Notes: generated by a model not told the origin, from the letters alone. DNA of 64,000 bases from Bacillus mycoides (GCF_018742245.1 NZ_CP036132.1:1173001-1237000), one strand, 5' to 3'; shown: positions 1 to 8,240, counted from the stretch's first letter. Numbers and translations are program-made.

Positions 1-134
1 GTGCTTTTTTGTCGTTATCGCTCGTATGTGGCATATGTATCAACTCCATTTCTAAACGTTGTATGTTTATCATTTCCTTTTTCGTAAAGACTATGTATAG
101 CAGTGCATTCATGAATACTAAAGGTGGATTAGAA

Positions 135-992
135 ATGGATTTGAAGCTGAATTATACTGAACTTATTAAGAAGTTAGTCGTTGTGATTATTGCAGGTTTA
201 TTAAATGCGATTGGGATGAATTTATTTTTAACACCAGCGAAAGTATATGCGAGTGGCTTTGCTGGATTGTCTCAATTATTATCGCAAGTATTAGGTGACT
301 TTTTATCCATTCATATATCTACGGGTGTATTGTTTAGTTTATTTAATATTCCCGTCGTTATTTTAGCATGGAAAAAGGTTGGAAAGGCTTTTACGTTTTT
401 TAGTTTTCTTTGTGTTATATTTATGACTTTGTTTTTAGAAATTATCCCAGTTAGAGCGGTTTCGAATGATATTATATTGAATGCGATTTTTGGTGGTATT
501 ATTTCAGCGATTGGGGTAGGAGTTGCTTTAAAGTGGGGGGCTTCTACAGGTGGCCTAGATATTATTGCCATGATTTTATCAAAGATAAAAGATAAGCCTG
601 TCGGTACATATTTTTTCTTCTTTAATGCAATTATCATTATCGCTGCTGGCTATGTGTATGGATGGGAAAAAGCATTATATACTTTAGTCACTTTGTATAT
701 ATCAACGAGAATTATTGATGCGATTCATACCCGTCATGTGAAGATTACGGCATTAATTGTTACGAAGAACGGGGCAGATGTGCGAAAAGCGATTCACTCT
801 CGCTTAGTGAGAGGGATTACAACTATACCAGCAACAGGTGCTTATACAAATGAAAATAAAGAAATGTTAATGATTGTTATTACTCGTTACGAGCTGTACG
901 AATTAGAGAGGGTTATTAAACAAGTGGACCCAGGTGCATTTACAAATATACTGCAAACGGTCGGAGTGTTTGGGTTATTTCGAAAAGATTAA
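135..992 (+). CDS. yitT: YitT family membrane protein
   Basis: 285-residue integral membrane protein of the YitT family. The N-terminal two thirds carry about five to six hydrophobic segments (DUF161-type) and the last ~80 residues form a soluble DUF2179 domain with the TTIPATGAYT stretch and a short beta-rich tail. An in-frame start further upstream exists, but ATG at 135 is preceded at the right distance by AAGGTGG, so the shorter form is preferred. The substrate is unknown for the family; transport is often suggested but not proven. It is followed by a strong terminator and a convergent small gene, as in the B. subtilis yitT-yitU area. The family call is firm; the function is not. Confidence 0.9.
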   Translation: MDLKLNYTELIKKLVVVIIAGLLNAIGMNLFLTPAKVYASGFAGLSQLLSQVLGDFLSIHISTGVLFSLFNIPVVILAWKKVGKAFTFFSFLCVIFMTLFLEIIPVRAVSNDIILNAIFGGIISAIGVGVALKWGASTGGLDIIAMILSKIKDKPVGTYFFFFNAIIIIAAGYVYGWEKALYTLVTLYISTRIIDAIHTRHVKITALIVTKNGADVRKAIHSRLVRGITTIPATGAYTNENKEMLMIVITRYELYELERVIKQVDPGAFTNILQTVGVFGLFRKD

Positions 993-1019
993 AGAGGACC
1001 AAAGCTGGTCCTCTTTTTT
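992..1019 (+). terminator. Rho-independent terminator of yitT, probably bidirectional
   Basis: AAGAGGACCA pairs with TGGTCCTCTT around a short loop and is followed by a T run. The A run on the other side lets it serve the convergent gene ending at 1018. Confidence 0.85.
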
Positions 1020-1215
1020 AATGCGAATTCGTAATGTTTTGCAATTGCTCCTGCATTTCACGTAGCTGAACTTTTTCAGCAGTTGAAGAGTTTGCATAAG
1101 CAGAGTGCAAAGAGTTTTTTGCTCTATAAACGAGTTCCTGTTGTTCAGCACCACTTGAACAAGAAACGGCACTTGAAACAGCGTCTCTAGCTTGTTGGAA
1201 TAGTAAGTTTCCCAT
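1018..1215 (-). CDS. Small DUF3813-like protein
   Basis: 65-residue hydrophilic protein rich in Ala, Ser, Gln and Glu. It starts MGNLLFQQARDAVSSA and continues with a predicted helical stretch (residues ~22-60). Its length, the N-terminus and its place next to the yitU-type phosphatase fit the DUF3813 small protein found beside yitU in Bacillus; that assignment is from memory of the family. Its ATG overlaps the stop codon of the upstream 46-residue gene by one base (TAATG), so the two are probably translated as a coupled pair. No function is known. Terminates in the hairpin shared with yitT. Confidence 0.7.
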   Translation of the reverse strand: MGNLLFQQARDAVSSAVSCSSGAEQQELVYRAKNSLHSAYANSSTAEKVQLREMQEQLQNITNSH

Positions 1216-1355
1216 TAAACCCCTCCAAACGAAGAGTTACTTCTCGCTTTTTCTGCCTCAGCTAATGTACCTCTGTACGGGAATCTTGCATCATGCTTCA
1301 TAACAGCATCGGCTCCTTGCTGGATAAAACGTTTTGATTTGTTCTTTTTACCCAT
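1215..1355 (-). CDS. 46-residue basic small protein, unrecognised
   Basis: A short reading frame: MGKKNKSKRFIQQGADAV at the start, a central FPYRGTLAEAEKAR segment and a Gly-Gly-Val end. It has no membrane segment or signal peptide, and the first ten residues are strongly basic. An AAAGGGGG ribosome site lies at suitable distance upstream of the ATG, and the stop overlaps the next start as TAATG, which is good evidence that it is real and co-translated with the DUF3813-like gene. I do not recognise the family. A sigma-E-like promoter may drive the pair (see 1415-1444), which would suggest a sporulation role, but that is inference. Confidence 0.65.
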   Translation of the reverse strand: MGKKNKSKRFIQQGADAVMKHDARFPYRGTLAEAEKARSNSSFGGV

Positions 1356-1414
1356 TCGAAAAACCCCCTTTATTTAGCTGAAAACAATTGACGCGCTGAC
1401 TTTTGCGTCTAATA

Positions 1415-1444
1415 ATAGTATGAGCGTTTGGCGAGAAACTATAA
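1415..1444 (-). promoter_or_regulatory. Possible sigma-E-type promoter for the two small genes
   Basis: On the minus strand TTATAGT and CATACTAT are separated by 15 bases. This resembles the sigma-E pattern (KMATATT, 14-15 bases, CATACAMT) with three mismatches. It lies about 60 bases before the start codon at 1355. Confidence 0.3.
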
Positions 1445-1460
1445 GCAGGGAATTTTTAGA

Positions 1461-2270
1461 TTACAATCCAAGAACCTCTTCTAAATATAGAGCGATACCA
1501 TCTTCTTCATTCGTTAATGTCGTATGATTTGCGAGTGATTTTAATTCAGGAATTGCATTACCCATTGCGATTCCATGACCAGCAAATTCGATCATTTCAA
1601 AGTCGTTATCCTCATCACCAAAAGCGATAATTCGCTCTTTAGGAATATTATAATGGCCTGAAATTTTTTGTAATCCGACAGCTTTATTTAATCCGCTTTT
1701 TACAATTTCAATAATTGGCCAAGGTGCACCCCATTTTCTATGGTCGATGACTTCAGCATGCATATCTGTTAAATGTTGGCGAATTGCAGCAGAGTGCTCG
1801 TCATGTGCATCGATTAATAAGCAAGTTGGATGGTCGTTTAAAGTATTTAATAAATCTCCTGTGAAAATCTTCGGAGAACCGAATTCAAAAATATGTTTTT
1901 TATCTTCATCAATTTCACGGACATACACATCATCGATGACTTCAGCATAGACATTTTTCACGCCGAAATCAAAGCAAGCTCGGACGATTTCTTGCGCTGT
2001 TGAAAGTTCAAGAGGAGAGTGATGTGTTCCCCAACTTGAATCAAGAGGGTGATGCACGTAAGCTCCATTAAAGTTTACGATTGGTGTGTTAAGGCTAAGT
2101 TCTTTATAATAATCGTAACTAGCGCGGAATGGGCGCCCTGTTGAAATAACGACAATATGTCCTTGTTCTTTTGCTTTTGCAATTGTGTTTTTCGTTCTTG
2201 GAGAAATTATTTTATTGTCTGTTAATAAAGTTCCGTCTAAGTCTAATGCGATTAAATGTTGTTTATTCAT
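1461..2270 (-). CDS. yitU: Cof-type HAD phosphatase, YitU-like
   Basis: 269-residue haloacid-dehalogenase-type hydrolase of the Cof/YitU subfamily. Motif I is DLDGTLL (residues 10-16) with both nucleophile and acid Asp; motif II is STGRPF (~43-48); motif III Lys lies in the KSGLNKAVGL stretch (~191-200); motif IV is FGDEDNDFEM (~218-227). The cap domain lies between motifs II and III. Family members remove phosphate from sugar phosphates and from the flavin precursor phosphate; the substrate cannot be told here. AGAGGTG stands 7 bases before the ATG. Length and motifs are complete. Confidence 0.9.
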   Translation of the reverse strand: MNKQHLIALDLDGTLLTDNKIISPRTKNTIAKAKEQGHIVVISTGRPFRASYDYYKELSLNTPIVNFNGAYVHHPLDSSWGTHHSPLELSTAQEIVRACFDFGVKNVYAEVIDDVYVREIDEDKKHIFEFGSPKIFTGDLLNTLNDHPTCLLIDAHDEHSAAIRQHLTDMHAEVIDHRKWGAPWPIIEIVKSGLNKAVGLQKISGHYNIPKERIIAFGDEDNDFEMIEFAGHGIAMGNAIPELKSLANHTTLTNEEDGIALYLEEVLGL

Positions 2271-2362
2271 AATTTCACCTCTTATAATAATTTTTTTATT
2301 TCTATCTGTATTTCCGTTTTTAATATGCAGAAATAAGAGGTTAGACTGGGTGAAACTACTGT

Positions 2363-2382
2363 AGATGAAAGTTTCACTATAT
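2363..2382 (+). repeat. Degenerate tail of a dispersed cereus-group repeat
   Basis: The sequence GATGAAAGTTTCACTAT matches the end motif (TGATGgAAGTTTCACTTTAT-like) of the longer copies at 26227-26372 and 46949-47087. Only the tail is recognisable here. Confidence 0.4.
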
Positions 2383-2506
2383 ATCCATCTTACGTCGCGA
2401 AGCGCTGTGGTGTCTACTATTTCTCATTGGAAATCAGGAAAAAGTCAATATCTTTTTAGAAAGTTCAAACAATGTTTCTTTCATTATGTACAAATTGTGA
2501 AAAGGG

Positions 2507-2536
2507 TTACATTGTTTGGATGATGCGACTTATAAT
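2507..2536 (+). promoter_or_regulatory. Candidate sigma-A promoter
   Basis: TTACAT and TATAAT are separated by 18 bases. It lies 225 bases before yjzC and just before an internal terminator-like hairpin. Confidence 0.45.
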
Positions 2537-2542
2537 GAACAT

Positions 2543-2610
2543 GTAATCTTCTCGTATATGTTTGACTCTCCTTTGGAACTGGCCTAAACTTAGGTTGGTT
2601 TCTTTTTTTT
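2543..2610 (+). ncRNA. Candidate short RNA or attenuated leader upstream of yjzC
   Basis: A transcript from the promoter at 2507-2536 would meet a hairpin at 2575-2602 (GGAACTGGCCTA with TAGGTTGGTTTC, several G-U pairs, AACT loop) followed by eight T residues. That would give an RNA of about 65 bases, or a premature stop in the yjzC leader. There is no reading frame in it. No known riboswitch is recognised. The remaining intergenic sequence (2271-2761) shows only a repeat tail (2363-2382). Confidence 0.35.
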
Positions 2611-2761
2611 CAACAAATATACCAATAATTCCTGCTTAGGCTTGTGTAATTATATATATGTACATGGATAAACGGTAGTACTGTTTCCTAAACATGACAG
2701 AAAAGCTTTCTTTTAAAATGGATATACTAATGAGGCAAGACGTCATGGAAGGAGAATGGAA

Positions 2762-2941
2762 ATGGGACAAAATCGCAGGTTTCGCTCAGGGCAAAAGGCG
2801 CCAAATGATGGCATTTACGTAGAAATTGGTGAAACGGGAAGTATGGTGAAAGATCCACAAATGGTGAAATTAACTGCCGGGGAAAGGTTTCCAGAGAACG
2901 CAAATCATAACCGTCAGTGGACATATAAAAGAAAACCGTAA
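2762..2941 (+). CDS. yjzC: YjzC-like small protein
   Basis: 59-residue protein matching the YjzC family: MGQNRRFRSGQKAPNDG at the N-terminus, a central Gly-rich turn, GERFPEN and a basic WTYKRKP end. GGAAGGAG lies 7 bases before this ATG; the in-frame ATG six bases earlier is too close to that site, so the shorter form is chosen. The protein is small, polar and without membrane segments. YjzC is conserved in Bacillus but has no assigned role. It sits directly before clpB, as yjzC precedes yjzD in B. subtilis. Confidence 0.85.
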   Translation: MGQNRRFRSGQKAPNDGIYVEIGETGSMVKDPQMVKLTAGERFPENANHNRQWTYKRKP

Positions 2942-2944
2942 CAG

Positions 2945-2972
2945 AAGCCGCAATCGTTATTGCGGCTTTTTT
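2945..2972 (+). terminator. Terminator of yjzC
   Basis: AGCCGCAAT pairs with ATTGCGGCT across a CGTT loop, then a T run. It separates yjzC from the clpB promoter. Confidence 0.9.
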
Positions 2973-3039
2973 GATTAGGAAAATGAATGTTACTTTTTTC
3001 TTTTTCCAATAATAAGTTGGAACTACATAAGCAAAATTA

Positions 3040-3068
3040 TTGTATAAAAAAGTCAGTTGGCGTATAAT
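3040..3068 (+). promoter_or_regulatory. Sigma-A promoter of clpB
   Basis: TTGTAT, 17 bases, TATAAT. The predicted transcription start is close to 3075, directly at the CtsR box. Confidence 0.8.
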
Positions 3069-3077
3069 CAAATCAAA

Positions 3078-3094
3078 GGTCAAAGAAAGTCAAA
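3078..3094 (+). promoter_or_regulatory. CtsR operator of clpB
   Basis: GGTCAAAGAAAGTCAAA fits the CtsR heptad direct repeat (RGTCAAA, 3 bases, RGTCAAA). AATCAAA directly before it (3071-3077) looks like a third, weaker heptad. CtsR is the heat-shock repressor of clp genes in Firmicutes, so clpB is predicted to be induced by heat and protein stress. Confidence 0.9.
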
Positions 3095-3113
3095 CATTTG
3101 GAGGGCTGTAAAG

Positions 3114-5714
3114 ATGGACTTAAATCAAATGACAACGAAAACACAGGAAGCGATTATGAGTGCTCAATCTTTAGCGGTATCTCATCATCATCAAGAAGTA
3201 GATACTGTTCATCTATTGCTTACGTTATTAGAGCAGCAAGACGGATTAACAGTACGTATTTTTCAAAAAATGAATGTCGATATAGAAGCGTTAAAGCAAG
3301 GCGCCGAAAGTTTAATTAAGAAAAAGCCTTCTGTAACTGGAAGCGGGGCAGAGGCAGGGAAATTATATGTAACAGGTGCTTTGCAACAACTGCTTGTAAG
3401 AGCAGGAAAAGAAGCCGAGAAATTGCAAGATGACTACATTTCAGTCGAACATGTACTGATTGCTTTTTCTGAAGAAAAAGGCAATATAAATCAATTATTC
3501 ACAAAATTTCATATTACGAAAGATAATTTATTACAGTCTTTAATGACAGTTCGGGGGAATCAAAGAGTGACTAGTCAAAATCCAGAAGCAACTTATGAAG
3601 CGTTAGAAAAATATGGCCGTGATTTAGTGGCTGAAGTAAGAGCGGGGAAAATTGATCCTGTAATTGGCCGAGATAGTGAAATTCGCCGCGTGATCCGCAT
3701 TCTTTCACGCAAAACGAAAAATAACCCTGTTTTAATCGGAGAGCCAGGTGTTGGTAAAACAGCAATTGTTGAAGGATTAGCACAGCGTATTGTGAAAAAA
3801 GATGTCCCAGAAGGATTAAAAGATCGAACAATTTTCGCTTTAGATATGAGTGCACTTGTGGCCGGAGCGAAATTCCGCGGTGAGTTTGAAGAGCGCCTGC
3901 AAGCTGTATTAAATGAAATTAAAAAGAGTGAAGGTCGCATTTTATTATTCATTGATGAACTTCATACAATCGTCGGCGCTGGTAAAACAGAAGGAGCGAT
4001 GGATGCAGGAAATATGTTAAAACCGATGCTAGCGCGTGGTGAACTGCATTGTATCGGGGCGACGACATTAGATGAATACCGTAAATATATTGAGAAAGAT
4101 CCAGCATTAGAAAGACGTTTCCAACAAGTATTAGCAGAAGAGCCAACTGTTGAGGATACAATTTCCATTTTACGTGGTTTAAAAGAGCGTTTTGAAATTT
4201 ATCACGGTGTAAATATTCATGACCGCGCGATTGTAGCAGCATCTGTTTTATCAGATCGATATATTTCAGATCGTTTTTTGCCCGATAAAGCAATTGATCT
4301 TGTTGATGAAGCTTGTGCAACAATTCGAACAGAAATTGATTCTATGCCAACAGAATTAGATGAAGTAACGCGCCGCATTATGCAGCTGGAAATTGAAGAA
4401 GCTGCTCTTGGGAAAGAAAAGGACTTAGGTAGTCAAGAGCGCCTAAAAACATTGCAACGTGAATTATCGGATTTAAAAGAAGTTGCAAGTAGTATGAGAG
4501 CGAAATGGGAGAAAGAAAAAGAAGACATTCATAAAGTGCGTGACTTACGTGAACATTTAGAGCGCTTGCGCCGTGAGTTAGAAGAAGCAGAAGGAAATTA
4601 CGATTTAAATAAAGCAGCTGAGCTTCGCCATGGGAAAATTCCAGCTATCGAAAAAGAGTTAAAAGAAGCGGAAGAGATGGGTGCACATAATAAACAAGAG
4701 AATCGTTTATTACGCGAGGAAGTAAGTGAAGAAGAAATTGCAGACATTGTTTCAAGGTGGACTGGTATTCCTGTCGCAAAACTCGTTGAAGGTGAACGGG
4801 AGAAATTATTACGTCTTGAACAAATTTTATCAGAGCGTGTTATCGGTCAAGAGGAAGCGGTAAGCCTTGTATCAGACGCAGTTCTTCGTGCTCGCGCTGG
4901 CATTAAAGATCCGAATCGTCCAATCGGTTCATTCATTTTCTTAGGCCCTACAGGTGTTGGTAAAACTGAGCTTGCAAAAACGTTAGCACAAACATTATTT
5001 GACAGTGAAGAGCAAATGATTCGTATCGATATGTCTGAGTATATGGAGAAACACGCAGTGTCACGCTTAATTGGTGCGCCTCCTGGATATGTTGGATATG
5101 AAGAAGGCGGACAATTAACAGAAGCAGTAAGACGTAAACCGTATTCTGTTATTTTGTTAGATGAAATCGAAAAAGCACATCCAGAAGTATTCAACATTTT
5201 ATTACAAATGTTAGACGATGGACGCATTACAGATTCACAAGGACGTACAGTAGACTTTAAAAACACAGTTATTATTATGACTTCAAATATTGGATCGGCT
5301 CACTTATTAGAAGGGCTAGAAGAAGATGGTTCTATTAAAGAAGAGTCAAGAGAACTTGTAATGGGACAATTAAGAGGACATTTCCGACCAGAATTCTTAA
5401 ACCGTGTCGATGAAATTATTTTATTTAAACCTCTTACAAGGAATGAAATTAAAGGTATTGTTGATAAGATTGTACAAGAATTACAAGGGCGTTTAGCAGA
5501 TCGCCACATATCATTAGAATTGACGGAATCTGCAAAAGAATTTGTTGTAGAAGCTGGATTCGATCCGATGTACGGAGCTCGTCCGTTAAAACGATACGTA
5601 CAGCGTCAAGTTGAAACGAAATTAGCGAGAGAATTAATTGCAGGAACGATTACTGATAATAGCCACGTAGTGGTCGATGTTGAAAATAACGAATTAGTCG
5701 TTCATGTAAAGTAA
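3114..5714 (+). CDS. clpB: ATP-dependent disaggregase ClpB
   Basis: 866-residue Hsp100 chaperone that pulls proteins out of aggregates together with DnaK. Order of parts: N-terminal double-repeat domain (1-~145), first AAA+ module with GEPGVGKT (~209-216), coiled-coil middle domain (~405-525, rich in Glu, Lys and Leu), second AAA+ module with GPTGVGKT (~611-618) and Walker [11 protein letters not shown], then the C-terminal small domain ([15 protein letters not shown]). The middle domain has the full ClpB length, which distinguishes it from ClpC. Start at 3114 because GGAGGG lies 8 bases upstream; an in-frame start 57 bases earlier would run through the CtsR box. Expressed from its own promoter under CtsR. 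Confidence 0.98.
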   Translation: MDLNQMTTKTQEAIMSAQSLAVSHHHQEVDTVHLLLTLLEQQDGLTVRIFQKMNVDIEALKQGAESLIKKKPSVTGSGAEAGKLYVTGALQQLLVRAGKEAEKLQDDYISVEHVLIAFSEEKGNINQLFTKFHITKDNLLQSLMTVRGNQRVTSQNPEATYEALEKYGRDLVAEVRAGKIDPVIGRDSEIRRVIRILSRKTKNNPVLIGEPGVGKTAIVEGLAQRIVKKDVPEGLKDRTIFALDMSALVAGAKFRGEFEERLQAVLNEIKKSEGRILLFIDELHTIVGAGKTEGAMDAGNMLKPMLARGELHCIGATTLDEYRKYIEKDPALERRFQQVLAEEPTVEDTISILRGLKERFEIYHGVNIHDRAIVAASVLSDRYISDRFLPDKAIDLVDEACATIRTEIDSMPTELDEVTRRIMQLEIEEAALGKEKDLGSQERLKTLQRELSDLKEVASSMRAKWEKEKEDIHKVRDLREHLERLRRELEEAEGNYDLNKAAELRHGKIPAIEKELKEAEEMGAHNKQENRLLREEVSEEEIADIVSRWTGIPVAKLVEGEREKLLRLEQILSERVIGQEEAVSLVSDAVLRARAGIKDPNRPIGSFIFLGPTGVGKTELAKTLAQTLFDSEEQMIRIDMSEYMEKHAVSRLIGAPPGYVGYEEGGQLTEAVRRKPYSVILLDEIEKAHPEVFNILLQMLDDGRITDSQGRTVDFKNTVIIMTSNIGSAHLLEGLEEDGSIKEESRELVMGQLRGHFRPEFLNRVDEIILFKPLTRNEIKGIVDKIVQELQGRLADRHISLELTESAKEFVVEAGFDPMYGARPLKRYVQRQVETKLARELIAGTITDNSHVVVDVENNELVVHVK

Positions 5715-5746
5715 AAAAAGAGTTCGGATAAAATCCGGACTCTTTT
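5715..5746 (+). terminator. Terminator of clpB, shared with yjzD
   Basis: GAGTTCGGAT pairs with ATCCGGACTC around AAA, flanked by A and T runs on both sides, so it can work for both convergent genes. Confidence 0.85.
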
Positions 5747-5928
5747 TAGTGTTGTTCTACTGGCTCGTTTGGAATCGCAGCTGCAATCGCTAATACTAAT
5801 ACCGCAAGAACAACTGAGAAAATAGACGCTTGGTTAAAATCGTATGTACCGCCAGTCATAGAGCCGATTACGTAGCTCATCATATGTACAAGCGCGAACG
5901 ACCAAATTAATGCCCAAATGAAACGCAT
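5746..5928 (-). CDS. yjzD: YjzD-like small membrane protein (DUF2929)
   Basis: 60-residue protein with two hydrophobic helices (residues ~3-22 and ~36-52) joined by the turn GSMTGGTYDF, the hallmark of the YjzD/DUF2929 group. It ends in a short acidic tail. AGAGGTG lies before the ATG at 5928. It has no signal peptide cleavage site and is expected to span the membrane twice. Function unknown. Convergent with clpB; in B. subtilis it lies between yjzC and yjaU, and the order is kept here with clpB added. Confidence 0.85.
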   Translation of the reverse strand: MRFIWALIWSFALVHMMSYVIGSMTGGTYDFNQASIFSVVLAVLVLAIAAAIPNEPVEQH

Positions 5929-6084
5929 ATTTTACACCTCTATTCGTTCAATCTGTCCTTATTGTAACACAATTGAAAAAAGAATATAGAAAAATATTTG
6001 TAGATTTTTCAACGCAAATTTGCATTCTGTTCATACATTATAAAAGAGTACTTTTATACGTTTAGAAAATAAGGCGGGGGAAAA

Positions 6085-6819
6085 ATGAGTATTACAGAAC
6101 GTTTTTTTTACTTAGAAAAAGAACCATGTGTAATTTATTTACCGGAAAAGCCAAATGGATTTTCTGTTATGCTCCTAGGAGATTATAACTATTTTATTGA
6201 GAATGGTACAAGTTTATGGACACAGCATGCAGGGAGAGCTTATTTTTTACAGGGCCTTATTGAAAAAGGTTACACAGTCTTTTCGTCTAACTTATACGGA
6301 AGGCATTGGGGGAACGACCGAGCTGTTCGTCTAGCAAAACGTTTGTATGATGTCGTTCTAAGAAAAGAGACATTGAATACGAAAATGCACATTATGGCAG
6401 ATGGTATGGGAGCACTTGTAGCACTGGAGATGATGAACAAGTACCCTGAATGTATACGTTCGGTCGTTATGTTAAATCCGTGTTTAGATTTACCAGAATA
6501 TGTGGAGTTTGAGAAAGAGCATAAGTTTTTTTACAAAAGATTAGTGAAGGAATTAAGTTTGGCGTATGATTCCAAAGAAGAAGAATTAGAATCAAAAATA
6601 AATAAGAAATCATTTGCGTTTCTTCCGTCTTGTGTACCTGTTAAAATTTTCGTATCAACACAAGAAAAAAGAGGAAGAAAACAATTGTTACGTAAATACG
6701 AGAAAATGAGGCAATTAAATCAATGTGATACTTCTGTTTTATTCCATCTGCAAGATGTGAAATATAAAATGGTTAGACAAACGACTGATTTCTTTAAAAA
6801 ATATGAAGAAGAATTGTGA
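6085..6819 (+). CDS. yjaU: YjaU-like alpha/beta-hydrolase-fold protein without the catalytic Ser
   Basis: 244-residue protein with the strand-turn-helix order of an alpha/beta hydrolase. The nucleophile elbow, normally G-x-S-x-G, reads ADGMG (residues 105-109), so the nucleophile position is Gly107. The following helix (ALVALEMMNKYPECI) and strand (RSVVMLNP) are as in true hydrolases. The C-terminal ~60 residues are basic and charged. It is therefore likely to be a non-catalytic relative, perhaps a binding or scaffold protein; this is inference. It is followed by yjaV, as in B. subtilis. GGCGGGGG precedes the ATG. Confidence 0.75.
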   Translation: MSITERFFYLEKEPCVIYLPEKPNGFSVMLLGDYNYFIENGTSLWTQHAGRAYFLQGLIEKGYTVFSSNLYGRHWGNDRAVRLAKRLYDVVLRKETLNTKMHIMADGMGALVALEMMNKYPECIRSVVMLNPCLDLPEYVEFEKEHKFFYKRLVKELSLAYDSKEEELESKINKKSFAFLPSCVPVKIFVSTQEKRGRKQLLRKYEKMRQLNQCDTSVLFHLQDVKYKMVRQTTDFFKKYEEEL

Positions 6820-6875
6820 AGCTCCCATATACATAAATGAGGAGCTATTTGTTTCAAGGGGAAAGGGTTGGTGGT

Positions 6876-7721
6876 ATGAAACGCGTGCTGATTATAGGTG
6901 CACTTACGTTTGTAGGTTATCACCTTGTAAATAAAATGATTGCAGAAGAAATAGAAGTGTATGGTCTTGATTTTGATGAATTTGATAGTATGACAAAAAT
7001 TAATGAAGAGAAATTATTGTTGATTGGGCGAAATGCGTTATTTACGTACTATTCTATAAGGGATGAAGACGGATGGCGATCGGTAGAGGAAGAGAGTTTC
7101 GATACAGTTTATTTTTGTTTGTATGAGCCGAATCAGCAAAGTGGATTTCGGAATGAAAGGGTCATATTACAATATTTAAAACGAATCGTAAGGATGTGTG
7201 AAAAAAATAACGTAAAGTTAAATCTAATTTCTTCTATTGAAATAGGAAGCACTGAAGAATCCGAAAACAAACGTCTATTTTCGAAGGTGGAAGAAGGGTT
7301 GAAAAAAGGCGAATTACAATATAGTGCATATCGAGTTCCTACATTATATGGGCCGTGGCAACCGTCGTTTATGATGTATCATCAGCTTATTTTATCAGAA
7401 CTTGATGAAAAAGAGTGCCGTTGTATAAATGGAGAAATAGGAAGCGATTTACTTTACGTTGAAGATGTATGTGAATATTTATGGGAACATGGAATGAATG
7501 TAAAGCACCTCGGTGTATATAATTTACTTAGCGGAAAAGAAGAGTTATGGGAAAAAGGTATGACCTTGCTGCATGCAGATGATAAAGTAAATAAAAAAAA
7601 TGTGGAAGTAAAAGATGAAGCTGTAGAGGTTATTTCTATTCAAAAAAATACACCAGTAGAATTCGGTTTAAATAAACAATTGGCACATATGAAAAAATAT
7701 AAAGAGTTATACGAAGGGTAG
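6876..7721 (+). CDS. yjaV: YjaV-like NAD-epimerase-fold protein, degenerate
   Basis: 281-residue protein resembling short/extended-chain nucleotide-sugar epimerases. The N-terminal Rossmann motif reads GALTFVG where GxxGxxG is expected, so the middle Gly is Thr. A Ser-Ser pair at the end of strand 5 (LISSIEIG) and YRVPTLYGPW further on are typical of the family, but the Tyr-x-x-x-Lys catalytic pair is not evident: the Lys of LFSKVEEG has Arg at -4. Start at 6876 (MKRVLIIG) rather than 6837 because the shorter form begins at the Rossmann strand. Probably co-transcribed with yjaU. Function unknown; enzyme activity is doubtful. Confidence 0.7.
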   Translation: MKRVLIIGALTFVGYHLVNKMIAEEIEVYGLDFDEFDSMTKINEEKLLLIGRNALFTYYSIRDEDGWRSVEEESFDTVYFCLYEPNQQSGFRNERVILQYLKRIVRMCEKNNVKLNLISSIEIGSTEESENKRLFSKVEEGLKKGELQYSAYRVPTLYGPWQPSFMMYHQLILSELDEKECRCINGEIGSDLLYVEDVCEYLWEHGMNVKHLGVYNLLSGKEELWEKGMTLLHADDKVNKKNVEVKDEAVEVISIQKNTPVEFGLNKQLAHMKKYKELYEG

Positions 7722-7785
7722 CGCACGTGTTAAACTATTGTATGGATAATTGATTGAAAAGCTTTAATGGAGAGGAAGAGATTAC

Positions 7786-7962
7786 ATGAACGAAAAAAGT
7801 ATGCAATTTTTACAAATCGCAATGAAACATTTACCAGAAGCTAAGGCAATTTTAGATTCTAATGGAATTGCGCTTGATATGGAGAAAGCACAGCCGGTGT
7901 TAGAGCTATTGATGAAAGTAATGGGCGAAGCATATGAGCTTGGGAAAGCGGATAAAGAATAA
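7786..7962 (+). CDS. comZ: ComZ, competence-related small protein
   Basis: 58-residue protein whose sequence (FLQIAMKHLPEAKAIL at 8-23, MGEAYELGKADKE at the end) matches ComZ. In B. subtilis ComZ lowers expression of the comG DNA-uptake operon. The protein is helical and without cysteines or membrane segments. GGAGAGGAAGAG precedes the ATG. In B. subtilis the gene follows med; here no med-like frame lies between yjaV (ends 7721) and comZ, and only 64 bases separate them. Confidence 0.85.
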   Translation: MNEKSMQFLQIAMKHLPEAKAILDSNGIALDMEKAQPVLELLMKVMGEAYELGKADKE

Positions 7963-8154
7963 AACTGAAAAACAAAACCTTCTTTTTGGGAGGGGAGAGG
8001 GGCTCGAGCCGTGGATAGAAGCGGTTGGGGCTTTTTTTAGTCTCGAGCGGGGTAAGGGTAAGTGTATGGAATAATTTGTATTTTGAAAGAGCAGGAATTT
8101 TTCTGTTTCTTTTAATGAAAAATAAAGTTATTAATACGCTGTCCTATTTTTTAG

Positions 8155-8183
8155 TTGAAATATATTCTAGACAAAAGTACATT
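8155..8183 (+). promoter_or_regulatory. Candidate promoter of fabH-fabF
   Basis: TTGAAA, 17 bases, TACATT. The expected start (~8190) lies just before the FapR-like site. The stretch 7963-8154 holds no supported gene; a G-rich imperfect hairpin followed by seven T residues near 8030-8038 could end comZ transcription. Confidence 0.5.
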
Positions 8184-8194
8184 TATGTTTTAAA

Positions 8195-8216
8195 ATTAGT
8201 ACCAAGTCATAATAAT
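8195..8216 (+). promoter_or_regulatory. FapR-like operator of fabH-fabF
   Basis: ATTAGTACC followed by an imperfect mirror half (ATAATAAT) downstream of the promoter. The left half is identical to the FapR consensus; the right half is weak. FapR represses lipid synthesis genes in Bacillus until malonyl-CoA or malonyl-ACP binds. Position and gene support the call. Confidence 0.6.
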
Positions 8217-8240
8217 TGATATAAAACGGAGGGCTGCAAT

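Noticed and set aside
8025..8219. 64-residue frame upstream of fabH
   Set aside because: No proper ribosome site; it covers the fabH promoter and FapR-like site.
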